Assembly (NCBI GenBank): GCA_938092195.1
Contig: CALKHD010000161.1
Coordinates: forward strand, 1-5,171
DNA: 5,171 nucleotides
Source: an uncultured Flavobacteriales bacterium
GTDB taxonomy: Bacteria; Bacteroidota; Bacteroidia; Flavobacteriales_D; Sanyastnellaceae
Direction: 5' to 3'
Shown: positions 1 through 5,171 of the stretch, piece after piece
How the letters are laid out: each line of letters opens with the position of its first letter
Position numbering within the stretch: position 1 is the stretch's first letter
Notes under the pieces: generated by a model
Told to the model about the DNA's origin: nothing
The model's input: the letters and a program-made list of their open reading frames with translations, nothing else
Databases searched by the model: none
Program-made: the position numbers and the translations under genes

Positions 1-558
1 CACTGCGGAGTCCACATAATCGATGCGGTTCAGCGCCTGGTAGTCCAGCTCCAACCCCACATACAGCGACGGCCAGGTTTGGCGCAGGAACCGCTCCCGA
101 AGCAGGATGTACTCGCCATCGATGACGCTCTGCACTTCATCGGGAGCGTCGCGGCCGATGCCGTAGTAGTAAAGAGGAAAGCTCTGATAACGTGCGCGTC
201 CGTATATGAACCACTCGTTCTGATCCGTGTAGACCGTGTGGTCAATCCACAGGCCGTATTGGTTCTCCAACGTGTAGAAGGTGAAGGCCTTGAGCTCGCT
301 CAACCGGTTGTTCAGGTCGCGGTTGGCTGAGTACACAAGCAGGCTCGAGACCCCAAGCTCCCAGCTCGTTTCGGGGGAGTAGGCGACCACCGGATAGTGG
401 ATCCACTTCGGTGCCGCAGGGTCTTGCCCCTCGCCCATCATGCGGTTGAGATACCGCCGAATGAACCCCGTAGAATCGCTCTCTTGCTGCGCCATTGCTG
501 GCCAGCAGACCCCGAAAGAAAAAAGCAGCGCCAGGGCGGTTTGGGGCAGGACGTTCAT
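1..558 (-). CDS. BamA/TamA-like single-barrel outer membrane protein, N-terminal part (runs off left edge)
   Basis: The frame is open from an ATG at 558 to the window edge, giving 186 residues without a stop; the C-terminal part lies outside. The first ~23 residues form a signal peptide: a hydrophobic stretch around LALLFSFGV, then the signal peptidase I site AMA|QQ. After a short polar linker come motifs I recognise from Bacteroidota proteins annotated as BamA/TamA-family (bacterial surface antigen) barrels: PVVAYSPETSWELG (residues 56-69), the first-strand hallmark; PLYYYGIGRDAPDE (128-141); and alternating strands rich in Tyr/Trp such as PSLYVGLELDY. There is no room for POTRA domains between signal peptide and barrel, which fits the short 'barrel-only' members rather than true BamA. 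The likely location is the outer membrane; the substrate or partner is unknown. The ATG is chosen because the signal peptide starts there. The gene is isolated from its upstream neighbour by the terminator at 654-683, so it should have its own promoter in 559-653, but no convincing TTG/TAnnTTTG pair is visible. Family assignment is from motif memory, not a search. Confidence 0.72.
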   Translation of the reverse strand, partial: MNVLPQTALALLFSFGVCWPAMAQQESDSTGFIRRYLNRMMGEGQDPAAPKWIHYPVVAYSPETSWELGVSSLLVYSANRDLNNRLSELKAFTFYTLENQYGLWIDHTVYTDQNEWFIYGRARYQSFPLYYYGIGRDAPDEVQSVIDGEYILLRERFLRQTWPSLYVGLELDYQALNRIDYVDSAV

Positions 559-653
559 TGGACGAAAAATAGGCGTGCCGCTTGGTTTTACACCACCAGA
601 AACGATGCGGTTTGTCATTCTTTTTGGATGCCCAAGTGGCGGGGCGGGGAATG

Positions 654-683
654 AAAAATCCGGCGCAAAAACGCCGGCTTTTT
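654..683 (-). terminator. Intrinsic terminator, near-symmetric (possibly bidirectional)
   Basis: A perfect 6-bp GC stem, CCGGCG (660-665) and CGCCGG (672-677), has a 6-base loop and is flanked by five A (654-658) and five T (679-683). Read on the minus strand the hairpin is followed by A then TTTTT, so it would stop transcripts from the lipoprotein/small-ORF unit about 22 bases after the stop codon at 706. The flanking A5/T5 makes it look equally functional on the plus strand, but no plus-strand gene lies upstream to need it. Confidence 0.85.
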
Positions 684-705
684 CTCAGAGGTGTTCAAAC
701 GGGAA

Positions 706-828
706 TCAGCGGACCACCTGCACTTGTACGGCAGCGGTTCCGGTCTCGATCTTTAAACGAACGAGGTCCTGCTCCCAGTGCTTGCGCCTTCCGGGCTGGC
801 CCACCAAATCACCGAAGGGCAAACCCAT
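706..828 (-). CDS. Possible small ORF, 40 residues, hypothetical
   Basis: An ATG at 828 opens 40 codons ending in TGA at 706. The product begins MGLPFGDLVGQPGRRKHW and ends in a Val/Gln-rich AAVQVQVVR; I recognise no family. In its favour, the ATG lies six bases after the TGA of the upstream lipoprotein and in the same frame, which would permit translational coupling; the intrinsic terminator follows about 22 bases after its stop, leaving little unexplained 3' sequence; and the third codon positions are mostly G or C, as in the neighbouring genes. Against it are the short length and the lack of a recognisable motif, signal peptide or membrane segment. Alternatives are a lipoprotein 3' extension reached by TGA readthrough, the remnant of a once longer lipoprotein truncated by a nonsense mutation, or a chance ORF in a 3' UTR. 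Confidence 0.35.
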   Translation of the reverse strand: MGLPFGDLVGQPGRRKHWEQDLVRLKIETGTAAVQVQVVR

Positions 829-834
829 TAAGCA

Positions 835-1260
835 TCAATTCTGCTGCACTTCCTCTGTCCTGGAAATCCTCAGCAGGTCTTGGTGGAATACATCTCCTTC
901 AAAGTGCTGGTCCATCGCATTCCAATGGAGCGTCACATTGCCTTGTTCCAAAAACAAACGAACGGAGCGATCGACTTCATTGTAATTGTAAGACAACATT
1001 TCCGTCGCCACCAAACTCACCTCGGATGGCTCCATGGCATTGGCGTCATTGAAGGTGAGCATGAGTGTGCCTCGATCAATCCAAACGGCGGAACCAGTCC
1101 ATGCTTCTGGATGATCGTTGGAATTCAAGGTCATGGCATATGGAACTCGCCATTCAAAGCCCAGCTCTTCAACCGTGGCCGAGACCACCTCAATGGGTTC
1201 TGTTGTGCAGGAGGAAAACACGACCACCATTGTGGTCAAAAATGAAGCGAATGCGCGCAT
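835..1260 (-). CDS. Small hypothetical lipoprotein
   Basis: This 141-residue protein starts at the ATG at 1260. The N-terminus MRAFASFLTTMVVVFSSC is a type II signal peptide: one Arg, a hydrophobic core, then the lipobox FSSC with Cys18 as the lipidated residue, a form common in Bacteroidota lipoproteins. The mature part (about 124 residues) starts CTTEPIEV. It contains alternating hydrophobic/polar stretches with several Trp residues (FEWRVPY, AWTGSAVWID, VTLHWNAMD) and a run of acidic residues, suggesting a small beta-rich domain, but I recognise no family and assign no function. It should be anchored in the periplasm or on the surface. It is 207 bases downstream of the helicase on the same strand, so it probably has its own promoter, and it is followed by the possible 40-residue ORF and the terminator at 654-683. 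The C-terminus is hydrophilic (RTEEVQQN). Confidence 0.75.
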   Translation of the reverse strand: MRAFASFLTTMVVVFSSCTTEPIEVVSATVEELGFEWRVPYAMTLNSNDHPEAWTGSAVWIDRGTLMLTFNDANAMEPSEVSLVATEMLSYNYNEVDRSVRLFLEQGNVTLHWNAMDQHFEGDVFHQDLLRISRTEEVQQN

Positions 1261-1467
1261 GGCTGTTCGTCTTTTTGAGGTTGCCCTCGGTCATCAATGC
1301 CACCTGTTTCCGAGGCGGATGCGGAGGCTTTGGCCGCATTTGACGCCCCCTGAATCTCCATTATGGAGCGCCCTGGGGCCACCCCCTATACGGCGTCCTG
1401 TCGCGATAGGTTACACATTATGGGCTTGCTTCTGGTCCAAAACCAGGCCCAACTGGCCAACATTCGA
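1261..1467. other. Intergenic gap between helicase stop and lipoprotein start
   Basis: These 207 bases contain no credible ORF, tRNA or T-tracted terminator. Three short dyads are present: CTGGT/ACCAG around a five-base loop (1432-1446), CTCCA/TGGAG around TTA (1356-1368), and the near-palindrome CCTGTCGCGATAGG (1397-1410). A weak Bacteroidota-style promoter candidate for the lipoprotein reads on the minus strand as TTTTGG (1442-1437), 16 bases, then TAATGTGT (1420-1413). It matches the TAnnTTTG -7 consensus only partly. The leader from there to the lipoprotein ATG would be about 150 bases. Confidence 0.3.
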
Positions 1468-3210
1468 TCAGTATTTGCCCTTCCCTGGCTTGCCGTAACT
1501 GCCGCCACCGGACTTTCCTCCGCCTTTCTTGTAGCCGCTCTTCTTGTAGCCGCCTTCACCGCTGCCACCTTTCTTGTAGCCGCCCTGTGATCCGGATTTC
1601 TTGAAGCCACCTTTGCTCGGCATGAAGTCATCGGCCCGGGTTCCCCCGTTGCCAAAACCACCGTCATTGAATCCGGTGTCAAACCCGTCCTTCTTGGGAC
1701 CGCTTTTGTTGAAGTTCTTCTTGTAGCCACCTTTCTGATGCCCCCCCTTTTTAAAGTCTTTCTTGTAGCCACCCTTCTTGTAGCCGCCTTTTTTGAAGTC
1801 CTTTTTGGGGCGGTATTCAGAGTCGTCCCTGCCACCGCCTTTCTCATTCAAGTCTTGGCGATTGCTGAGGTTCAACCGCTTCAACTCACGGGCCAACAAT
1901 CGAGCAATGATGTCCTCCTTGGAAAGCGGAGAAAGCAGCAAGTCCACCTCTTCGAGAAGGCCTTCCGGGGCTTTGTTCCCGTCTTTCTGTTCCACCAAAC
2001 CTCTGGCCCAGCTTCTCAAGCGCTCCTCCACAATTTGATCCGCGCGGGGCACATCCACTGCGGCAAAATCCACGCCCAGCCCTCGTGACAACTGATTCAC
2101 CTTGCCTTTCTCTTTCCGGCTTATGAACGCCATGGAAACGCCCTTTTTACCGGCCCTCGCCGTACGCCCCGAACGGTGGGTGTAGTAGGCTTGGTCATTG
2201 GGCAAGGAGAAATGGAACACGTGCGTGAGGTCGTTCACATCAATGCCCCTGGCCGCCACATCTGTTGCGATGAGCACCTGCAACTCACGGCGCTTGAAGC
2301 GCATCATGACCCGATCGCGCTGATGTTGCGACAAATCACCGTGGATGGCATCTGCCCGGTAGCCCTGTTTGATCAGCCCTTCAGCCAAGTTTTGGGTGTC
2401 CCTCTTGGTTCTGCAAAACACCACACCGTAGAGCTCTGGATCCAGGTCCATGAAACGCGTCAAGGCCTCGGCCTTGTCGGTGTGCCGGACCATGCAATAC
2501 TGGTGCTCAATGTTGGTGTTGACTGTGGTCTTTGGGTCGATGCGGACCTCGAAAGGATCCTCCATGTAATCCTTGACCATCCGCCGAATCTCCTTCGGCA
2601 TGGTGGCGGAAAACAACCAAGTCTTCTTTTCGTCTGGCGTAAAACTCAGAATGGTATCCAACTCCTCTTTGAAGCCCATGTTGAGCATCTCATCGGCCTC
2701 GTCGAGCACCAAAAACTTCACCCGATCCAACTTGACCGACTTGCGCTTGGCCAAGTCAATCAAACGACCAGGGGTGGCAATCACCACCTGACAGGGACGC
2801 TTGAGTTGGTTGATCTGCGTCACAATATTGGCACCTCCGTAAACGGCGACGGTGCGGATTCCTTTCATGCGGCCTGCAAAGAGCGAAATCTGCTCTGCAA
2901 TCTGCTGTCCCAACTCTCGGGTTGGGGCCAGAATCAGAGCCTGGACATGGTCTTGACTGGCGTCCAAGTGCTCCAACAAGGGAAGGCCAAACGCAGCCGT
3001 CTTGCCCGTTCCGGTTTGAGCGAGACCGATGAAATCACAGTCTCCCTCAAGCAAGCGTGGAATGGCCTGCTCTTGAATTTCCGTGGGGGTATCGAAGCCG
3101 AGTTTACCAATCGCTTCGAGAATGGGGGCTGAAAGCCCGAGGGTAGAAAAGGTCTGCACCAATCGTGGAATTGAGCGCGAAGGTCCGCTTTTTGTTCCGG
3201 CTTGCACCAT
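1468..3210 (-). CDS. DEAD-box ATP-dependent RNA helicase (DeaD/CshA/RhlE-like) with Lys/Gly/Tyr-rich C-terminal tail
   Basis: A 580-residue ATP-dependent RNA helicase, expected in the cytoplasm to unwind or remodel short RNA duplexes in ribosome assembly, mRNA decay or cold adaptation. All superfamily 2 DEAD motifs are visible and intact: Q motif (Phe21 to Gln46, with GF and PTEIQ), motif I AQTGTGKT (64-71), Ia PTREL (96-100), GG (125-126), Ib TPGR (146-149), II DEAD (170-173), III SAT (201-203), IV VVFCRTK (263-269), V ATDVAARGID (315-324) and VI HRSGRTAR (345-352). After RecA2 comes a helical region with ERLRSW and SKEDIIARLLARELKRL, like the post-core region of DeaD/CshA-type enzymes. From about residue 456 the protein is low-complexity: five GGYKK units, one SGYKK and many KKGG/KKDF variants, with no visible DbpA-type RNA-binding domain. 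ATG 3210 is the first ATG; the frame extends upstream only to a TTG at 3264. It gives a ~20-residue N-extension before the Q motif; TTG/GTG codons at 3162/3159 are less likely starts. It is transcribed divergently from the DUF1028 gene. Which paralogue it is cannot be decided. Confidence 0.95.
   Translation of the reverse strand: MVQAGTKSGPSRSIPRLVQTFSTLGLSAPILEAIGKLGFDTPTEIQEQAIPRLLEGDCDFIGLAQTGTGKTAAFGLPLLEHLDASQDHVQALILAPTRELGQQIAEQISLFAGRMKGIRTVAVYGGANIVTQINQLKRPCQVVIATPGRLIDLAKRKSVKLDRVKFLVLDEADEMLNMGFKEELDTILSFTPDEKKTWLFSATMPKEIRRMVKDYMEDPFEVRIDPKTTVNTNIEHQYCMVRHTDKAEALTRFMDLDPELYGVVFCRTKRDTQNLAEGLIKQGYRADAIHGDLSQHQRDRVMMRFKRRELQVLIATDVAARGIDVNDLTHVFHFSLPNDQAYYTHRSGRTARAGKKGVSMAFISRKEKGKVNQLSRGLGVDFAAVDVPRADQIVEERLRSWARGLVEQKDGNKAPEGLLEEVDLLLSPLSKEDIIARLLARELKRLNLSNRQDLNEKGGGRDDSEYRPKKDFKKGGYKKGGYKKDFKKGGHQKGGYKKNFNKSGPKKDGFDTGFNDGGFGNGGTRADDFMPSKGGFKKSGSQGGYKKGGSGEGGYKKSGYKKGGGKSGGGSYGKPGKGKY
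1471..1840 (-). repeat. In-frame short repeats encoding the GGYKK-type helicase tail
   Basis: On the plus strand the 11-mer ttcttgtagcc occurs exactly six times, starting at 1526, 1541, 1571, 1718, 1760 and 1775. All spacings (15, 30, 147, 42 and 15) are multiples of three, so each copy encodes the same GYKK unit on the minus strand. The copies form two clusters, near 1526-1581 and 1718-1785, separated by a stretch coding for a Phe/Asp/Asn-rich segment. The pattern is degenerate protein-coding repetition, not a perfect tandem array. Confidence 0.85.
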
Positions 3211-3245
3211 GGAAGGGCAAGAGATATGCGGGAAGCCCTCATTAC

Positions 3246-3260
3246 AAGGAGATTCTCCTT
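3246..3260 (-). promoter_or_regulatory. Perfect hairpin AAGGAG-ATT-CTCCTT in the helicase leader
   Basis: This is a perfect 6-bp inverted repeat with a three-base loop in the 154-base divergent region, 35 bases upstream of the helicase ATG. Read on the minus strand it is AAGGAG AAT CTCCTT, so the Shine-Dalgarno-like core pairs with an anti-SD-like sequence. It could be a leader RNA stem or a protein-binding dyad shared by the divergent genes. It has no T tract, so it is not an intrinsic terminator. The structure is seen directly; a regulatory role is inference. Confidence 0.35.
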
Positions 3261-3364
3261 TCAAATTCCACAGCTGAAACGGATGCCACAGCGGGTCGAT
3301 TCAAGCCGAAAGCCCCTTTGAAGCGGCCGAACTGTCGCAGCGCCCTTGCCTTTAACTTGTGGGC

Positions 3365-4375
3365 ATGAAGCTCCTAGTTCTTTTCCTTTTTTGCCTCTGG
3401 AACGCAACTGCATTGGCCCAAGACACCTTCAGCATCGTCGCTGTAGACATGGCAACGGGGCAGGTGGGCAGCGCTGGAGCCACCTGTTTGGACGACAACC
3501 AAATCGCAGGTGGCGCTGTGATCATCAGCGATGTCATTCCGGATGTGGGGGCCATTCACACCCAGAGCTATTGGATCCCCGCCAATCAAAATGCGGCCAA
3601 CTTCCAGGTGACCAATTTCGCCTTGTCCCCAGAAGAATTGATGGACTGGCTTCAGGAGAACGATGCCGAAAACAACCCTGCCGTGCGACAATATGGCATG
3701 GCGGACTTGGTGAGCGGACAAGCGAGGGCTGCGGCCTTCACGGGGGACAATTGCATGGACTGGAGGGGCCACATTGTGGGCGAGAATTACGCCATCCAAG
3801 GCAACATCCTGTTGGGTGAAGACATCCTGACACAGATGGAAGATGGCTTTCTTTCCACCGAAGGCACACTGGCCGAAAAGCTCATGGCAGCCATGCAGGG
3901 GGCCAATGTCGCTGGAGCCGACACCCGTTGCCTCGACGAAGGCGTGAGCAGCCGAAGTGCCTTTTTGAGGGTGGCCAACCCGGGGGACAACCCCAACAAC
4001 CTGTCGCTGGACTTGGTGATCTCCCTCACGCCATTTGGTGTGGAGCCCATCGATGTCTTGCAAGAAGCGTTCGACAACTGGAATGCAAGCAGCCACGTTT
4101 TGAACCCCAAAGAAGATGCGCCACTTCTGATCACCCGACAGGTCGACAACACAGCCCTGCTCAAATGGAGTGGTCCCACGCCGGCAGAGCTCATCGCCTT
4201 CGATGAACGCGGTGCACAGGTGGATGTGGTCACCTTGTCCGGTCCCTGGACGACGTGGACATTGCCCACTTCTGGATTGCTGTTTCTGCGTTTGGTCGAC
4301 GCCAATGGCGATCTCCTCTTCACCATGCCATACGGCACCCAGAGCGCCTCTCCCAACACCCAGAAGGGAGAGTGA
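3365..4375 (+). CDS. Secreted DUF1028 protein (predicted Ntn-hydrolase fold) with a beta-rich, T9SS-like C-terminal module
   Basis: A 336-residue protein starting at ATG 3365; the in-frame GTG at 3359 is less likely because the signal peptide begins at the ATG. MKLLVLFLFCLWNATALA|QD is a clear type I signal peptide. The family core follows at about residues 21-225: TFSIVAVDMATGQVGSAGAT (21-40), GAIHTQS (62-68), an RQYGMAD segment (108-114), AAAFTGDNCMDWRGH (122-136), YAIQGNILLG (142-151), LAEKLMAAM and GADTRC (184-189). These match the DUF1028 pattern as I know it, a COG-level family assigned to the Ntn-hydrolase superfamily by prediction; no reaction is established. Thr21 of TFSIVA is the position a processed Ntn nucleophile would take, but signal peptidase cleavage would leave Gln-Asp in front of it. 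Residues about 255-324 form a second beta-rich module (LLKWSGPTPAELIAFDERG, LPTSGLLFLRLVDANG) resembling a T9SS sorting domain without the YPNP entry motif. It is divergent from the helicase and convergent, 12 bases apart, with the T9SS-cargo gene. Confidence 0.88.
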   Translation: MKLLVLFLFCLWNATALAQDTFSIVAVDMATGQVGSAGATCLDDNQIAGGAVIISDVIPDVGAIHTQSYWIPANQNAANFQVTNFALSPEELMDWLQENDAENNPAVRQYGMADLVSGQARAAAFTGDNCMDWRGHIVGENYAIQGNILLGEDILTQMEDGFLSTEGTLAEKLMAAMQGANVAGADTRCLDEGVSSRSAFLRVANPGDNPNNLSLDLVISLTPFGVEPIDVLQEAFDNWNASSHVLNPKEDAPLLITRQVDNTALLKWSGPTPAELIAFDERGAQVDVVTLSGPWTTWTLPTSGLLFLRLVDANGDLLFTMPYGTQSASPNTQKGE

Positions 4376-4387
4376 GAGTAAGCTCGA

Positions 4388-5171
4388 TTAGTCTTCGATC
4401 AGCCAAGTCCCCTTGGCCACCCGACCTTGGCCATCCATGCCGATTAGATGATATTGGCCAGGGGCCAACCCTTCGCCTTGGATGGAGAATCCATTCTCTG
4501 AAGCACGGGCCTCGACCCGAACCTTTCTGCCCTGAACGTCCACCACACGGAGACCCAACAACTGTCCGGACTCATTGGGCCATTCTACAGAGATCAGGGC
4601 ACCAGGGTTGGGGTAAATCACCAACGTACTTTGAACAACCGGTCCGGGGATGTCCAAAGGCAACCCTGAACAGTCCAAGGCCGTTCCCATTCGCAGTGAA
4701 AGCGCATCGAAATAACTGTCATTGTCGGTTCCGGCAACCAATGTGCCCTGCAATTCCATGCGAACCCATCGGGTCATGGGAGGCAACAGTGACTCCAACT
4801 CTACCAATGTCCAAGTGACCGTTGGCATCTCGATCCAATCGGTTTCTCCCATTGGGCTCTGATCTTCATCTAAAAAGACGAGGCGCATGGCCGGGATGTC
4901 TGCCCCGCTCCAATCGCTCAGCCTACCTGCAGCCAAAACACTTTGAACGCCTGCATCGATGGAGTCTGCCCAAGCGGTCACTTCTACATCTTGGTGCATT
5001 CTGCCCAAGGCGCTCTCGGTGCAAAGCCCCCCCACCGTAAAATAACGGTCACCCTCAAAAGGATTCACCCCCTGACACTCTCCTGCGGTCAGGGATTCGG
5101 CCACCCCTTGGGTCACCACCCAGGCATTCATGTTGTCTTCTGCCCCTGGATTCGCGAGCAGGTTCTCGCCC
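4388..5171 (-). CDS. T9SS-sorted extracellular protein with FBA/galactose-binding-like domain, C-terminal part (runs off right edge)
   Basis: The frame is open from the right edge to TAA at 4388. An ATG at 5131 is internal, not the start: the 13 codons upstream continue the domain (GENLLANPGAED). The 260 visible residues hold two parts. First comes a beta-sandwich-like domain opening with NLLANPGAE and a following Trp, then SIDAG, AGRLSDWSG, a TWT segment and closing with GTDNDSYFDALSL; this is the pattern I associate with F-box-associated (FBA)/galactose-binding-like modules in bacterial secreted proteins, possibly carbohydrate-binding. Second, after a short linker with Cys (LDCSGLPLD), comes a T9SS type A C-terminal sorting domain from about fragment residue 183: LVIYPNPG, LRVVDVQGRKV, GLAPGQYHLIGMDGQGRVAKG and the end LIED. 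The protein should be exported by Sec, then crossed over the outer membrane by T9SS with the C-terminal domain removed and the rest attached or released. Its N-terminus, and any catalytic domain, lie outside the window. Confidence 0.85.
   Translation of the reverse strand, partial: GENLLANPGAEDNMNAWVVTQGVAESLTAGECQGVNPFEGDRYFTVGGLCTESALGRMHQDVEVTAWADSIDAGVQSVLAAGRLSDWSGADIPAMRLVFLDEDQSPMGETDWIEMPTVTWTLVELESLLPPMTRWVRMELQGTLVAGTDNDSYFDALSLRMGTALDCSGLPLDIPGPVVQSTLVIYPNPGALISVEWPNESGQLLGLRVVDVQGRKVRVEARASENGFSIQGEGLAPGQYHLIGMDGQGRVAKGTWLIED
4391..4624 (-). other. T9SS C-terminal sorting domain (type A)
   Basis: This segment encodes the last ~78 residues of the right-edge gene. It has the usual order of a Por secretion-system sorting domain: YPNP entry motif, a strand ending in VxDxxGRKV, a GLAPGQYHL strand, and a final strand followed by a short charged end. 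The motif spacing is typical of type A domains, which supports a working T9SS elsewhere in the genome. Confidence 0.85.

Noticed and set aside
440..1245. Several overlapping plus-strand ORFs across the lipoprotein region
   Set aside because: They overlap each other, cross the terminator hairpin, are rich in Arg/Pro/Cys as expected from shadow frames, and lie antisense to the lipoprotein with its clear lipobox.
1432..1446. Hairpin CTGGT/ACCAG downstream of the helicase as its terminator
   Set aside because: The stem is only five base pairs and has no following T tract on the minus strand.
1526..1785. Regular short repeats considered as a CRISPR array
   Set aside because: The repeats are only 11 bases, spacings are 15-147 bases in multiples of three, and they encode the helicase tail in frame.
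1386..1847. Minus-strand ORF whose translation looks like a histone H1-like protein (repeated KAATRR/RKVA)
   Set aside because: It is the helicase tail repeat read in another frame; the periodic Lys/Ala/Arg pattern is a by-product of the GGYKK codon repeats.
2176..3132. Long plus-strand ORF of 318 codons
   Set aside because: It lies wholly antisense to the helicase core, whose motifs are all intact on the other strand; its translation shows no domain or signal.
3211..3264. Extending the helicase to an upstream TTG at 3264
   Set aside because: The ATG at 3210 already gives an N-extension beyond the Q motif, and the extra 18 codons would overlap the AAGGAG hairpin with no homology-like content.
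3374..4096. Minus-strand ORF of 240 codons
   Set aside because: It is antisense to the DUF1028 gene, which has a signal peptide and recognised family motifs; high GC content keeps the opposite frame open.

Overview
The window looks like chromosomal DNA from a member of the Bacteroidota, most likely a relatively GC-rich Flavobacteriales-type lineage. Four things point there: a protein ending in a type IX secretion (T9SS) sorting domain with the 'YPNP' entry motif; a short lipoprotein with an 'FSSC' lipobox; a single-barrel outer-membrane protein of the 'YSPETSW...YYYGIG' style common in that phylum; and start codons without obvious Shine-Dalgarno sequences. The species cannot be named from this window.

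Layout, left to right. A BamA/TamA-like outer-membrane barrel protein (1-558, minus) runs off the left edge. A strong, nearly symmetric hairpin terminator (654-683) separates it from the next transcription unit. That unit, also minus, holds a possible 40-residue ORF (706-828) and a small lipoprotein (835-1260). The small ORF lies in the same frame as the lipoprotein, just after its TGA stop. A 207-base gap follows, then a DEAD-box RNA helicase (1468-3210, minus) with a long Lys/Gly/Tyr-rich tail. A 154-base divergent intergenic region contains a perfect AAGGAG/CTCCTT hairpin in the helicase leader. On the plus strand is a secreted DUF1028 protein (3365-4375), a predicted Ntn-hydrolase-fold family. 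Only 12 bases separate its stop from that of a convergent minus-strand gene (4388-5171) for a T9SS-sorted protein with an F-box-associated/galactose-binding-like domain, which runs off the right edge.

Functionally the genes fall into cell-envelope or secreted products (barrel protein, lipoprotein, DUF1028 protein, T9SS cargo) and one RNA-metabolism gene (helicase). They do not form an obvious pathway. I see no phage, transposon, CRISPR, toxin-antitoxin or defence system, no tRNA or rRNA, and no clear new multi-gene system. The points most worth following up are the architecture of the secreted DUF1028 protein, the arginine-poor helicase tail, and the small in-frame ORF between the lipoprotein stop and the terminator.
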